Shown here piece by piece: positions 32,474 to 41,580 of a stretch of DNA of 48,444 nucleotides. Position numbers and translations under genes: made by a program. Position 1 is the stretch's first letter. Each line of letters starts with the position of its first letter. Source of the stretch: Marinifilum caeruleilacunae. GTDB taxonomy: Bacteria > Bacteroidota > Bacteroidia > Bacteroidales > Marinifilaceae. The DNA is taken from positions 1-48,444 of the forward strand of contig NZ_RZNH01000043.1 of NCBI RefSeq assembly GCF_013141825.1, in the 5' to 3' direction. The notes under the pieces are model-generated. The model made no database searches, had not been told where the DNA came from, and was given only the letters and a program-made list of their open reading frames with translations.

Positions 32474-34012
32474 ATGAAAGTATATATAAAATCAATAAGT
32501 AAAGTACTATTGGTATTGGCTTCGGGATTGTTGCTTACCAATTGTAGTGATGATTTTCTTGATCAGGATAAATTAGGAGAGGAAACTTCTGATGTATATT
32601 TCAACAGTCAGGAAAAAGCGGTGGCATCTTTAACTGCAGCCTACTCAGATTTGAAAGACTACCGTTTTGGCTGGTTTTTCTGGGCATTTGGTGAAACTTT
32701 AAGCGATAATGCTGTTTATAGCGGAAGCGATGGTGATAACGCAGGTTTTGAACCATTAAAAACTTTTAATGGAACGGCTGACGCTTTCCAGGTTCGACTT
32801 AAGTGGCAATTGTGTTATAGAGGGATAAATAAGTCAAGTCAGACAATTGAAGGAACTGAAGCGATGGATGATGAATTGTTCGAATCAGGAATGAAGGCGA
32901 GAATTATTGCTGAAGCGAAGGTTTTGAGAGCTTTTTATCATTTCGAATTGGTTAGAGCTTATGGTAGAATCCCTGTATTAGATCACCTAATTAGAACAGC
33001 CGATGAGAAAATTGGTCAGTCAGAAATTGACGATGTTTATACATTTATTATTTCTGAACTTGAAGCTGCAGAACCTAATCTTCCTGTAAAAAGTTCTTAT
33101 GCTGCAAGTGATCTGGGTAGAATCACTAAAGGATTTGCACAAGGATTGTTGGCTAAGGTTAATCTATATGCTGAGAATTATGATGCCGCAAAAACTTGGG
33201 CTAAAAAAGTAATGGATTCAAATGAATATGAATTAGATCCTGATTTTGCTCATATATTCTCATTTGATGGAGAAAATGGTATTGAATCTGTTTTTGAAAT
33301 TGACTTTATTGAATCTGATACTGAAACATCAGCATTTAGAAATAATGGAAACTTTCAGACTTTGTTTCAATTACCAAGAAATATCACATATGGTTATGGT
33401 ATTAATCAGCCAACTCAAGAATTAGCTGATGCTTTTGATGCGGCAGGTGATATAATAAGAAAAGAAGCAACTCTATTAACAACAGATGAGGTATATGCAA
33501 ATGAGATTCCGCAAGAAGTTTGGGATTGGTATAATGTGCAAACAGACATGACGGTCGCTAATGACTCATTGGATCAGTGGAAAGCTACTTTAACTTTCAA
33601 CAGAACGGGTTACTATCAGGAGAAGATTTATGTTGCTCCGGAAAATCGTGCTGCTTCAATTCGAAACAATGCAAATAACACTAGAGTAATGCGTTATGCA
33701 GAAGTCTTGTTGATGTATGCTGAAGCTTGTGCCCAAACTTCTGATGATGAAAATGCAAGAGTTGCATTAAACGAAGTTCGCAGTCGCGCAGGCTTATCAG
33801 ATGTAACTGCTTCGGGTTCTGCTTTAATTGATGCAATTTATGCTGAACGCCGTTTAGAATTGGCTGGTGAGAATGATCGTTACCATGACCTTGTACGTAC
33901 AAATCGTGCTAACATTCTTCCTTATTGGACAGAAGCTAAAAAATACTGGCCAGTACCACAGGCCGAAATTGATAACACCACTGGCGAAATCATTCAAAAC
34001 CCTGGTTATTAA
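32474..34012 (+). CDS. SusD/RagB-like surface lipoprotein
   Basis: The ligand-binding partner of the SusC protein. An upstream TTG at 32465 is in frame, but ATG 32474 (MKVYIKSISKVLLVLASG) is the better start, giving 512 residues. The lipobox LLTNC places the lipid on Cys24, followed by acidic SDDFLDQDK, a surface-export-like signal. The body has the SusD features: an N-terminal segment with TPR helices (YRGINKSSQTIEG, AEAKVLRAFYHFELVRAYGRIPV), and the C-terminal MRYAEVLLMYAEACAQ and LNEVRSRAGL, ending with PVPQAEIDNT and NPGY. Last gene of the operon, with its own terminator. Confidence 0.95.
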   Translation: MKVYIKSISKVLLVLASGLLLTNCSDDFLDQDKLGEETSDVYFNSQEKAVASLTAAYSDLKDYRFGWFFWAFGETLSDNAVYSGSDGDNAGFEPLKTFNGTADAFQVRLKWQLCYRGINKSSQTIEGTEAMDDELFESGMKARIIAEAKVLRAFYHFELVRAYGRIPVLDHLIRTADEKIGQSEIDDVYTFIISELEAAEPNLPVKSSYAASDLGRITKGFAQGLLAKVNLYAENYDAAKTWAKKVMDSNEYELDPDFAHIFSFDGENGIESVFEIDFIESDTETSAFRNNGNFQTLFQLPRNITYGYGINQPTQELADAFDAAGDIIRKEATLLTTDEVYANEIPQEVWDWYNVQTDMTVANDSLDQWKATLTFNRTGYYQEKIYVAPENRAASIRNNANNTRVMRYAEVLLMYAEACAQTSDDENARVALNEVRSRAGLSDVTASGSALIDAIYAERRLELAGENDRYHDLVRTNRANILPYWTEAKKYWPVPQAEIDNTTGEIIQNPGY

Positions 34013-34039
34013 TCCAGGTACATTGTAGTAGTAGTGTAA

Positions 34040-34068
34040 CAGGAGCTCGAAAGGGCTCCTGTTTTTTT
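34040..34068 (+). terminator. terminator after susD
   Basis: CAGGAGC and GCTCCTG pair, followed by seven T. Confidence 0.85.
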
Positions 34069-34256
34069 ATCCTTATTATTCTATAAATATTTTAGTAACT
34101 TCATGGACACATATCTTCTGTTCGATTTCGTGCGTTAATTTGTAATGCTTTCGAACAATTTTGTTTTTCCAAATGCTTGCCGAATTTTGGTTTAGTTTTT
34201 GATTTAAAGAAAACTATACAGAATGGTCTTTTGTTTGATATATAAAAATCGATTGT

Positions 34257-35444
34257 ATGAATTCAGTTCAACATTTTAAATACTTTACCTTATTAGTTTG
34301 TATTTGTACGCTTTTTCCGAGCTTTGGGCAGAAGAAAAAGTTAAGTTCAGGTGCATTCTCTAAATATGATAAGGTATTTAGAGGAAATGTTGATGATATT
34401 AATTTACCTGACTATTTAGATGGGCCTCATTTCTCATGGATCGATTCAAAGGAAGTAAGAATGTGGTATATCGAGCACTTGCACGAAGGAAATACAATCA
34501 GTATAAAAGAAAAAAGGGTAAAGGTAAAAAGCGATTCCGTTTTGGTGAAAGGACTAAAAGGGGATAAGAATAGATATTGGCTTCGAAAAGGAGATTATCC
34601 GATTCAGAAGGCTGAGTTTTCGGGAGTAGATAAAATACTGGTGGTTGGGGATGTTCATGGAGAGTATGATTCACTGGTGAAACTCCTAAAATCGGCTCAA
34701 GTGATCGATGAAGATTTGAATTGGTGTTGGGATGATGGTCATTTGGTATTTATTGGAGATATTTTCGATAGGGGAGATAAAGTAACTGAAAGTCTTTACC
34801 TGGTAAAAAAATTACAACGCCAGGCGAAAGAAAATAAGGGTAGGGTGCACCTCTTGTTGGGGAATCATGAAATCATGGTTTTGATGAACGATGCAAGGTA
34901 TATTGCACCAAAGTATAAGAAAATGAGTAAGCGATTGATGATTAATTACTCACGTTTCTTTAAAGAAGATACAGAATTGGGCAAATGGCTCAGATCGCTC
35001 AACTCTGCTGTTAAATTAAACGACCTACTTTTTGTTCATGCGGGAATTTCGCCGGAAATGATCGAAAAAGATATGTCATTAAATCAGATTAATGAGGAGA
35101 TAAGAATGAGCCTGAAGCCAGATCATGGTAAAACGCAGGCTGAATTAATGAAAGATATATACTTCCCTGGTAACCCGCTTTGGTATCGTGGATACCTTAT
35201 GAAAACAAGGAACTATTCTATTATTACAGATGAAGAACTTGATAAGGTTTTAAGCTATTATGATGTAAAAAGAATATTTTTTGGACATACCGAGGTGGAA
35301 GCTATCAGGTTTTTGAAGAATGGGAAATTGGTTGCTGTAAATGTTCCTATGGGATACGATGAAATAAAACCACAAGTGTTGATGATTAAGGATGGTCAAT
35401 ACTATCGCACCTTCAAGGATGGTACAAAAGAATTAATGAAATAA
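34257..35444 (+). CDS. secreted calcineurin-like metallophosphoesterase
   Basis: A 395-residue exported protein (signal peptide YFTLLVCICTLFPSFG). The phosphoesterase metal site is complete: GDVHG (Asp132, His134), GDIFDRGD (Asp168, Asp171, Arg172), GNHE (Asn203, His204), and VHAG and GHTEVEA later. The DRG and GNHE spacing resembles serine/threonine phosphatase-like enzymes of the Shelph type. It is followed 17 bases later by a kinase-fold gene, so the pair may control phosphorylation outside the cytosol. Substrate unknown. It stands apart from the peptidoglycan genes by a terminator. Confidence 0.88.
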   Translation: MNSVQHFKYFTLLVCICTLFPSFGQKKKLSSGAFSKYDKVFRGNVDDINLPDYLDGPHFSWIDSKEVRMWYIEHLHEGNTISIKEKRVKVKSDSVLVKGLKGDKNRYWLRKGDYPIQKAEFSGVDKILVVGDVHGEYDSLVKLLKSAQVIDEDLNWCWDDGHLVFIGDIFDRGDKVTESLYLVKKLQRQAKENKGRVHLLLGNHEIMVLMNDARYIAPKYKKMSKRLMINYSRFFKEDTELGKWLRSLNSAVKLNDLLFVHAGISPEMIEKDMSLNQINEEIRMSLKPDHGKTQAELMKDIYFPGNPLWYRGYLMKTRNYSIITDEELDKVLSYYDVKRIFFGHTEVEAIRFLKNGKLVAVNVPMGYDEIKPQVLMIKDGQYYRTFKDGTKELMK

Positions 35445-35461
35445 ACATTGCTGTAAAGAAA

Positions 35462-36556
35462 ATGAAGTACGGAATAGTAAAAAACAGTTTAGTGAACAGA
35501 GTATTGTGGTTATTCTTTTGGATATGCATAGGAAATGGAGTATTGGCAAATCCGCTTACAGCAAAAGAACGAGATAGCCTTCTAAATTTGCCATTGTTTA
35601 AAAATGAACACCTTCTTAAAATCGAACTTAAAACCGATTTGACAACTCTTATAAATGATATAGCTGAAAAAAGAGACTATCACGAAAGTGATTTGCTTGT
35701 ATTAAATGAGGGCGCTGAGCAGGTTCAATTAAGTGTGAAGGTGAAAACAAGAGGAAACTTTCGCCGCAGAAAACAAAACTGTAATTTTCCACCTTTGCGA
35801 TTTAAAATTCCTGCCAGGGAAGCAAAAGGAACCGAGTTCGAAGGTCAATCTAAATTGAAATATGTAAGCCACTGTCAATCTTTTATTGAAGATTACGAAC
35901 AGCATACAATCGAGGAATATCTCATTTACAAAATGTATAACCTGGTCTCAGATCATAGTTACCGTGCACGCTTGGCTCAGGTTTCTTTTATTGATACAAA
36001 CACCTCTGATACCATTAAGAAATTTGGCTTTTTTCTCGAAGATAAAGATGATGTTGCTTTAAGGAATGGAAAACAAATTCTAAACTACAAGAACATGAAG
36101 CAATACGAAATTCTGAGAGAAAATATGGTGATGCTCTCATTGTTTCAATTGATGATTGGAAATGCAGATTGGGATGTTGGAAGGCTGCATAATATCGATA
36201 TCATGTCGGTGAGCGACCATAGTATTCCTGTTGTGGTTCCATACGATTTCGACTGGTCTGGTATCATTAATCATTCATACTTTACGCTTTCTCCAAAAAT
36301 TGCACCCGATGCCAAATACAAAAGATTGTATAAAGGGATGCGATGGAGTCAGGAAGAATTACAACAGGCTTTTGCAAATTTTAATGAGCTAAAACCGACA
36401 TTTTTGGAGCTTTTAAATGGATGTGAATACCTAAAAGAAACCAATCGATATAAGCTCCTGGGTTATATCGAAGAGTTTTACCATTTAATTAACACAAGAA
36501 AGGATGTGAAAGAGGTAATCGAGAAAAAAGCACCAAAAATTCCTAAGACTCGATAA
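35462..36556 (+). CDS. CotH-like/atypical kinase-fold protein, exported
   Basis: A 364-residue protein with an N-terminal hydrophobic segment (VLWLFFWICIGNGVLA), so likely exported. The middle has a basic beta segment, QLSVKVKTRGNFRRRKQNC, and then a stretch like the catalytic core of CotH/HipA-type atypical kinases: IGNADWDVGRLHNIDI with Asp236 and Asn244 as possible catalytic loop residues, and VVPYDFDWSG with Asp262 or Asp264 as a possible metal ligand. I see no known family name with confidence; CotH-like is my best reading. It partners the phosphoesterase upstream in one operon. Confidence 0.6.
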   Translation: MKYGIVKNSLVNRVLWLFFWICIGNGVLANPLTAKERDSLLNLPLFKNEHLLKIELKTDLTTLINDIAEKRDYHESDLLVLNEGAEQVQLSVKVKTRGNFRRRKQNCNFPPLRFKIPAREAKGTEFEGQSKLKYVSHCQSFIEDYEQHTIEEYLIYKMYNLVSDHSYRARLAQVSFIDTNTSDTIKKFGFFLEDKDDVALRNGKQILNYKNMKQYEILRENMVMLSLFQLMIGNADWDVGRLHNIDIMSVSDHSIPVVVPYDFDWSGIINHSYFTLSPKIAPDAKYKRLYKGMRWSQEELQQAFANFNELKPTFLELLNGCEYLKETNRYKLLGYIEEFYHLINTRKDVKEVIEKKAPKIPKTR

Positions 36557-36597
36557 AAATTGTAGTTTTTTTAGAAAAAACTTAAAAATATTAGCGC

Positions 36598-36650
36598 AAT
36601 CGATAAAAAACTGGGGTTCTTGCCAGGTTTTTATCGATTTTTTTTATCAA
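36598..36650 (+). terminator. strong terminator before glnN
   Basis: AATCGATAAAAA...CTGG (36599-36614) pairs with CCAGG...TTTTTATCGATT (36623-36639), one mismatch, followed by a T-rich tract. Confidence 0.85.
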
Positions 36651-36675
36651 TAACCCCTTAAATGAGAGGAGTGGT

Positions 36676-36706
36676 TTTGCAGAAAGTAAAATTTTTCTCA
36701 TTTTTG
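36676..36706 (+). promoter_or_regulatory. glnN promoter candidate
   Basis: TTTG (36676-36679) is followed after 19 bases by CATTTTTG (36699-36706), one mismatch to TAnnTTTG. Confidence 0.5.
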
Positions 36707-36711
36707 TACTA

Positions 36712-36773
36712 TATCAAAATGGGGGTATTGAGTGAAAAACAACTAAATTTTACTGAATACCCCTATCAAAATA
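36712..36773 (+). promoter_or_regulatory. paired repeats in the glnN 5' leader
   Basis: Direct repeats TATCAAAAT (36712-36720 and 36765-36773) enclose inverted repeats GGGGTATT (36722-36729) and AATACCCC (36756-36763). It lies downstream of the predicted promoter and 38 bases before glnN. It may be an RNA stem in the leader or a regulator site for nitrogen control. Confidence 0.45.
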
Positions 36774-36810
36774 AAGACAATATTAACTATTAACTAAAAT
36801 TTTTAAGTTT

Positions 36811-39000
36811 ATGGCCACCATTAGATTTCAAGCGTTGAGTGAATTGCTGTCGAGACAGCCGAAGTCGGTGTCGTTGCCTTCTAATAAGGTGACAGACTAT
36901 TATGCCGATTTAGTTTTTAATGTAGAATCCATGCGAAAGTATCTTTCAAAAGATGCTTTTAAAGCAGTTATGACTGCGAATCAAAAAGGAGGATCGATCG
37001 ACCGAAAAATGTCGGACGGTATCGCTTTGGGAATGAAATCCTGGGCGATTGAAAAAGGTGCAACTCACTATACTCACTGGTTTCAACCTTTAACAGATGG
37101 TACTGCAGAAAAACACGATGGTTTTATCGACTATGGTGATGGTGGTAATATGATTGAAAATTTTTCAGGTAAATTATTGGCTCAGCAAGAACCTGATGCA
37201 TCATCTTTCCCTTCGGGAGGTATTCGTCAGACTTTTGAAGCTCGTGGATATACAGCCTGGGATGTTTCTTCACCTGCTTTTATAATTGGAACAACACTTT
37301 GTATTCCAACCGTGTTTATTTCGTACACAGGAGAAGCACTTGACTATAAAACTCCTCTTTTAAAAGCATTAAATGCAGTGGATGAAGCTGCGGTTGAAGT
37401 TTGTCAGTTTTTCGATAAAAATGTAACCAAGGTAAATGCAAATTTAGGTTGGGAGCAGGAATACTTCCTAATCGATGAGGCATTGTACCAGGCTCGCCCA
37501 GATCTGGCACTTACAGGTCGTACCTTAATGGGACACTCTTCTTCTAAAGATCAGCAGTTGGATGATCACTACTTTGGTTCTATTCCAGAGCGTGTTTCTA
37601 AATTTATGATCGACTTGGAATTGGAATGTCATAAATTGGGTGTTCCGGTTAAGACTCGTCACAACGAGGTGGCTCCTTCTCAGTTCGAGTTGGCTCCAAT
37701 TTTCGAAGAGGCTAACCTGGCGAATGATCACAACCAGTTGGTGATGGATGTGATGAAGAGAGTTGCTCGTAGACATAAATTCCGTGTTCTTTTCCACGAA
37801 AAGCCTTATGCAGGTGTTAACGGATCAGGTAAACACAATAACTGGTCATTAAGTACCGATACAGGAGTTGTGCTAATGGCTCCAGGAAAAAATCCAAAAG
37901 GAAACATGCAATTCCTTACTTTCGTGGTAAATACTTTAATGGCTGTATATAAGAATCAGGATCTGCTTCGTGCATCAATTCTAACAGCCTCGAATAGTCA
38001 CCGTTTGGGAGCTAATGAGGCGCCACCTTCAATTGTTTCTGTTTTCCTTGGTGATGAAGTATCAAGAATGTTAAAGAAAATTGTTGAGGAAGTTGGAGAG
38101 AAAAAAATGACTCCAGATGAAAAGACAGCCTTGAAATTGGGTATTGGTCGTATTCCTGAAATTATTTTGGACAATACCGACCGTAACCGTACCTCTCCTT
38201 TTGCTTTTACAGGAAACCGATTTGAGTTCCGTGCTGTTGGATCTTCTGCTAATAATGCAGCAGCAATGACTGCCTTAAATGCAGCAATGGCTGTTCAGTT
38301 GAAAGATTTTAAAGCGGCAGTAGACAGATTGGTAAATGAAGGAATTAAAAAAGATGAGGCCATTTTCCAGGTGCTTAAGAAAATGATTATTGAATCTGAA
38401 CCAATCCGTTTTAATGGTGATGGTTACTCAGGAGCTTGGGTGATCGAAGCAAAAAAACGAGGTTTAACAAATATTACAAGTGTACCTGAATCTCTATCTA
38501 AATATCTTGACGCACCAGCTAAAAGATCTCTGATCGAAAGTGGTGTAATGACAGAGAAAGAGCTTGAAGCTCGTGTTGAGGTGGAAATGGAAAAATTCAC
38601 CATGAAAATTCAAATCGAAGCTCGTGTATTGGGTGATTTAGCAATCAACCACATTGTACCAACTGCAGTTGCGTATCAAACCAAGCTTATCCAAAACGTT
38701 CAGGGATTAAGAGATATTTTCTCTGCTGATGAATTTGAAGAATTAGCTGGCGCAAGAAAAGAGTTGATTAAGGAAATTTCAGGACATATTTCTTCTATTA
38801 AAGCAAAGGTGAAAGGTATGGTTGAAGCACGTAAAGAATGTAATGTGATCGAAGATGGTCACAAAATGGCATTTGCATACGACCAAAAAGTTCGTCCTTT
38901 CCTTGAGGATATTCGTTACCATATCGATAAGCTTGAGCTTGTTGTAGATAATGAAATGTGGCCATTGCCGAAATATCGCGAATTGTTATTCAATAACTAA
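36811..39000 (+). CDS. glnN: glutamine synthetase type III
   Basis: Makes glutamine from glutamate, ammonia and ATP in the cytosol; GSIII is typical of Bacteroidota and cyanobacteria. The 729-residue length is standard for GSIII. Family blocks: SDGIALGMKSWAIEKGATHYTHWFQPLT in the first third, NLGWEQEYFLID and HNEVAPSQFE at the metal site, KPYAGVNGSGKHNNWSL for ATP/ammonia binding, and NRTSPFAFTGNRFEFRAVGSS. Monocistronic, between terminators. It can capture ammonia freed by the NagB reaction, though no direct link is seen. The leader carries a repeat arrangement that may regulate it. Confidence 0.97.
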   Translation: MATIRFQALSELLSRQPKSVSLPSNKVTDYYADLVFNVESMRKYLSKDAFKAVMTANQKGGSIDRKMSDGIALGMKSWAIEKGATHYTHWFQPLTDGTAEKHDGFIDYGDGGNMIENFSGKLLAQQEPDASSFPSGGIRQTFEARGYTAWDVSSPAFIIGTTLCIPTVFISYTGEALDYKTPLLKALNAVDEAAVEVCQFFDKNVTKVNANLGWEQEYFLIDEALYQARPDLALTGRTLMGHSSSKDQQLDDHYFGSIPERVSKFMIDLELECHKLGVPVKTRHNEVAPSQFELAPIFEEANLANDHNQLVMDVMKRVARRHKFRVLFHEKPYAGVNGSGKHNNWSLSTDTGVVLMAPGKNPKGNMQFLTFVVNTLMAVYKNQDLLRASILTASNSHRLGANEAPPSIVSVFLGDEVSRMLKKIVEEVGEKKMTPDEKTALKLGIGRIPEIILDNTDRNRTSPFAFTGNRFEFRAVGSSANNAAAMTALNAAMAVQLKDFKAAVDRLVNEGIKKDEAIFQVLKKMIIESEPIRFNGDGYSGAWVIEAKKRGLTNITSVPESLSKYLDAPAKRSLIESGVMTEKELEARVEVEMEKFTMKIQIEARVLGDLAINHIVPTAVAYQTKLIQNVQGLRDIFSADEFEELAGARKELIKEISGHISSIKAKVKGMVEARKECNVIEDGHKMAFAYDQKVRPFLEDIRYHIDKLELVVDNEMWPLPKYRELLFNN

Positions 39001-39022
39001 TTCCCACAATAATATTTATAGA

Positions 39023-39058
39023 AAAAGGATGTTCATATATAATGGACATCCTTTTCGC
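39023..39058 (+). terminator. glnN terminator
   Basis: AAAAGGATGTTCAT and ATGGACATCCTTTT pair (one G-U) around a short AT loop; T-rich tail. Confidence 0.8.
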
Positions 39059-39123
39059 TTTTGATAGGTTGCCAATAGAATAAAATATTTATTTTTATAC
39101 TTTATAATCGAACATATCATCTG

Positions 39124-41481
39124 ATGAAAATTCATTCTTTAACAGGATTACTCTGTATCATAGGCTTATTAATTTCGTGCTCTTCTCAATCATACGTAAA
39201 TCGTGGAAATAAAATGTTGGAATCTGGCAGGTATTTCCATGCGCAGACTATGTATGAAAAAGCATATAAAAAGGAAAAAGATAGAGAACGAAAAGCTGAA
39301 ATTGCATTTATGAATGCCAATTGTTTTGATGAGATCAATCGACCTCGAAAAGCAGCTTCGTGGTATCGGAAAGCAATTATGAACAGGGATACCTTTGTTG
39401 ATGCAGTGAAAAATCTGGGATATGCCGAGTTGAAAAATTACAGACTGGAGGAGGCAGAGGAGAATTTCTGGGAGTATCTGGATTTAAAACCGGAAGCAGA
39501 ACAGGATGATGATGCAGCCAAAATTTTGAAAAGAATTTCGTACTGGGAAGAATTTCCAGGAAGATATAAAGTAGAAATTTTAAAGGAATTTAGTTCTGGA
39601 TCCAGCGATTTTGCTCCTATATATATGGGACAGGATACCAATGTGATCTTTTTTACATCGGATCGAAAACTGAAAGATAAACTTAGAAAAGATGGTGTTA
39701 CCGGTGAGTATTACACCAACATTCTGGAATCGCATTATTCAAACGAAGTAGTTCGTAAATCAAGAAAGAAGAAGGGAAGAAAAGCCAAAACTCGTAAAGT
39801 TTTAACCGATACATACCAATGGAGCAAGCCTTCGGGAATAGGTGATACCATTAACACGGAATGGAACGAAGGAGCAGCCTGCTTTAGCTCAGAAGGAGAT
39901 ATTTTCTATTTTACCTCTTCTCAAAAAGTGAACAAGAACAACCAGGGAACAAAGATTTTTGCAGTGCAAAGACAAAATGGTGAATGGGGAAGAGTGGCGC
40001 TTCAGGAACTGGTTCCAGATTCTTTATCTGTTGGTCATCCCTCCATATCAGCTGATGGCTCAATTTTGTATTTTGTTTCCGATATGCCGGGAGGTTATGG
40101 AGGAAATGACATCTGGATGAGTAAGAAAAGTGGGAGTGGATGGACCGAACCTCAGAACCTTGGTAAGCCAATCAATTCAGAGAAGGACGAACTCTTTCCT
40201 CATATCCGTGACAACGGGAAACTTTATTTCGCTTCCGATCGTGATGGTGGAATGGGAGGTTTGGATATCTATATGGCAAAAAGAACTGAATCCGAAGTGT
40301 GGGAAGTTGACAATATGAGATATCCGATTAATTCAACTGCCGATGATTTTGCAATTCATTTTCAACCAAATAATGAAAAAGGGATGTTTTCTTCCTCTCG
40401 TAAAAAAGGAAATGATGATATCTATCGATTTGATTATGTGCCACTGCAGTTCACCTTTTTAGGCCAGGTTGTAGACTCAGAATCGAAAGAACCTGTTGAA
40501 AGAGCAAGTATCAACCTGGTTTCGACCGATGGTGAGCAAGTGCAGGCAAAAACTGATGATCAGGGAAACTTCCACTTTGAATTGAAACCTGATTTAGAAT
40601 ACATTGCTATGGTTTCGAAGGATGGTTATTTGAATGGAAAAGAGCAGGTTAGTACTGTTGGAATACAGGTGAGTAGAAATTTTAAATCGATGATTGGTTT
40701 AAAACCGATCGAAAAACCAATTGAATTGCCAAATATTTTCTACGATTTTGGAAAGTGGAGCTTGCGCGAAGAGTCGAAAGAAGCTTTGGACGGATTGGTA
40801 GAAACTTTAAACGATAATCCTAAAATTACAATAGAGCTGGGATCGCATACCGATTTTGTGGGCAGCGAAGCTACGAACAAAAGTCTTTCTCAGAAAAGAG
40901 CTCAGTCTGTAGTAGATTATTTGATAGACAATGGCATTTATTGGGATCGCCTGGTGGCCCATGGTTATGGAGAATCGCAACCAAGAGTGGTGAGTAAAGA
41001 TATTTCTGAAGAATATGATTTTCTGGCAGAGGAAACAATTCTTAGTGAAAAAAATATTTGGCAACTGACCTCGGAACAGAAAGAAATTGCCAATCAATTG
41101 AATAGAAGAACAGAGTTTAAAGTTTTATCAACCAACTACGTACCAGGGCCAAATTCTAAGATAAAACCTGGCTCCTCACCAAATCAGTTGGGAAATACTT
41201 TAATCAAAGATTTAAATAAAGTGCAAGGTGTTTTTTATACTGTGCAGATAGGAGCTTTTAGCAAAAATACTGTTCCTGGTGTTATTCAAAACTTCAAGGT
41301 TGTTTTCAAAGCTCCGGTTAATGAAAAAGCCGTAAGATATACCACTGGTATATATGATTCTTACGAAGAAGCAAAAGTGGAATCACAAAAGATCAGTAAG
41401 AAAGGAATTAAAGCATTCGTAATCGCATACTATAAAGGGAAAAAGATTACCTTTGCCGAAGCTAAAAAATTGAAGGAGTAA
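39124..41481 (+). CDS. PorE-like OmpA family lipoprotein with TPR, PD40, CarboxypepD_reg and SPOR domains
   Basis: A 785-residue lipoprotein (lipobox LLISC, Cys20). In order: TPR-like helices (about 25-130), a PD40/WD40-like beta-propeller (about 155-440; NTEWNEGAACFSSEGDIFYFTSS, GHPSISADGSILYFVSD, DELFPHIRDNGKLYFASDRDGGMGGLDIYMA), a carboxypeptidase regulatory-like domain (about 440-520), an OmpA_C peptidoglycan-binding domain (about 540-670; GSHTDFVGSEATNKSLSQKRAQ), and a SPOR domain at the C-terminus (FYTVQIGAFSKNTVPG). Porphyromonas PorE (PG1058) has the first four parts and belongs to type IX secretion; the SPOR tail, which binds denuded glycans in other proteins, is an extra. Likely links the outer membrane to the wall. 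Confidence 0.87.
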   Translation: MKIHSLTGLLCIIGLLISCSSQSYVNRGNKMLESGRYFHAQTMYEKAYKKEKDRERKAEIAFMNANCFDEINRPRKAASWYRKAIMNRDTFVDAVKNLGYAELKNYRLEEAEENFWEYLDLKPEAEQDDDAAKILKRISYWEEFPGRYKVEILKEFSSGSSDFAPIYMGQDTNVIFFTSDRKLKDKLRKDGVTGEYYTNILESHYSNEVVRKSRKKKGRKAKTRKVLTDTYQWSKPSGIGDTINTEWNEGAACFSSEGDIFYFTSSQKVNKNNQGTKIFAVQRQNGEWGRVALQELVPDSLSVGHPSISADGSILYFVSDMPGGYGGNDIWMSKKSGSGWTEPQNLGKPINSEKDELFPHIRDNGKLYFASDRDGGMGGLDIYMAKRTESEVWEVDNMRYPINSTADDFAIHFQPNNEKGMFSSSRKKGNDDIYRFDYVPLQFTFLGQVVDSESKEPVERASINLVSTDGEQVQAKTDDQGNFHFELKPDLEYIAMVSKDGYLNGKEQVSTVGIQVSRNFKSMIGLKPIEKPIELPNIFYDFGKWSLREESKEALDGLVETLNDNPKITIELGSHTDFVGSEATNKSLSQKRAQSVVDYLIDNGIYWDRLVAHGYGESQPRVVSKDISEEYDFLAEETILSEKNIWQLTSEQKEIANQLNRRTEFKVLSTNYVPGPNSKIKPGSSPNQLGNTLIKDLNKVQGVFYTVQIGAFSKNTVPGVIQNFKVVFKAPVNEKAVRYTTGIYDSYEEAKVESQKISKKGIKAFVIAYYKGKKITFAEAKKLKE

Positions 41482-41580
41482 TATAACGGTAAGATTGGAA
41501 GTACTTGTGAATGTTGCCTTTGGTGAAATGAAGAACTTTTGATTTTGTTGATTTGCTTTTACATTTTATTCTAAACAACC

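Noticed and set aside
36712-36773. Reading of the glnN leader repeats as an insertion-sequence footprint
   Set aside because: The enclosed stretch is only about 44 bases with no transposase remnant; a regulatory or RNA structure is simpler.
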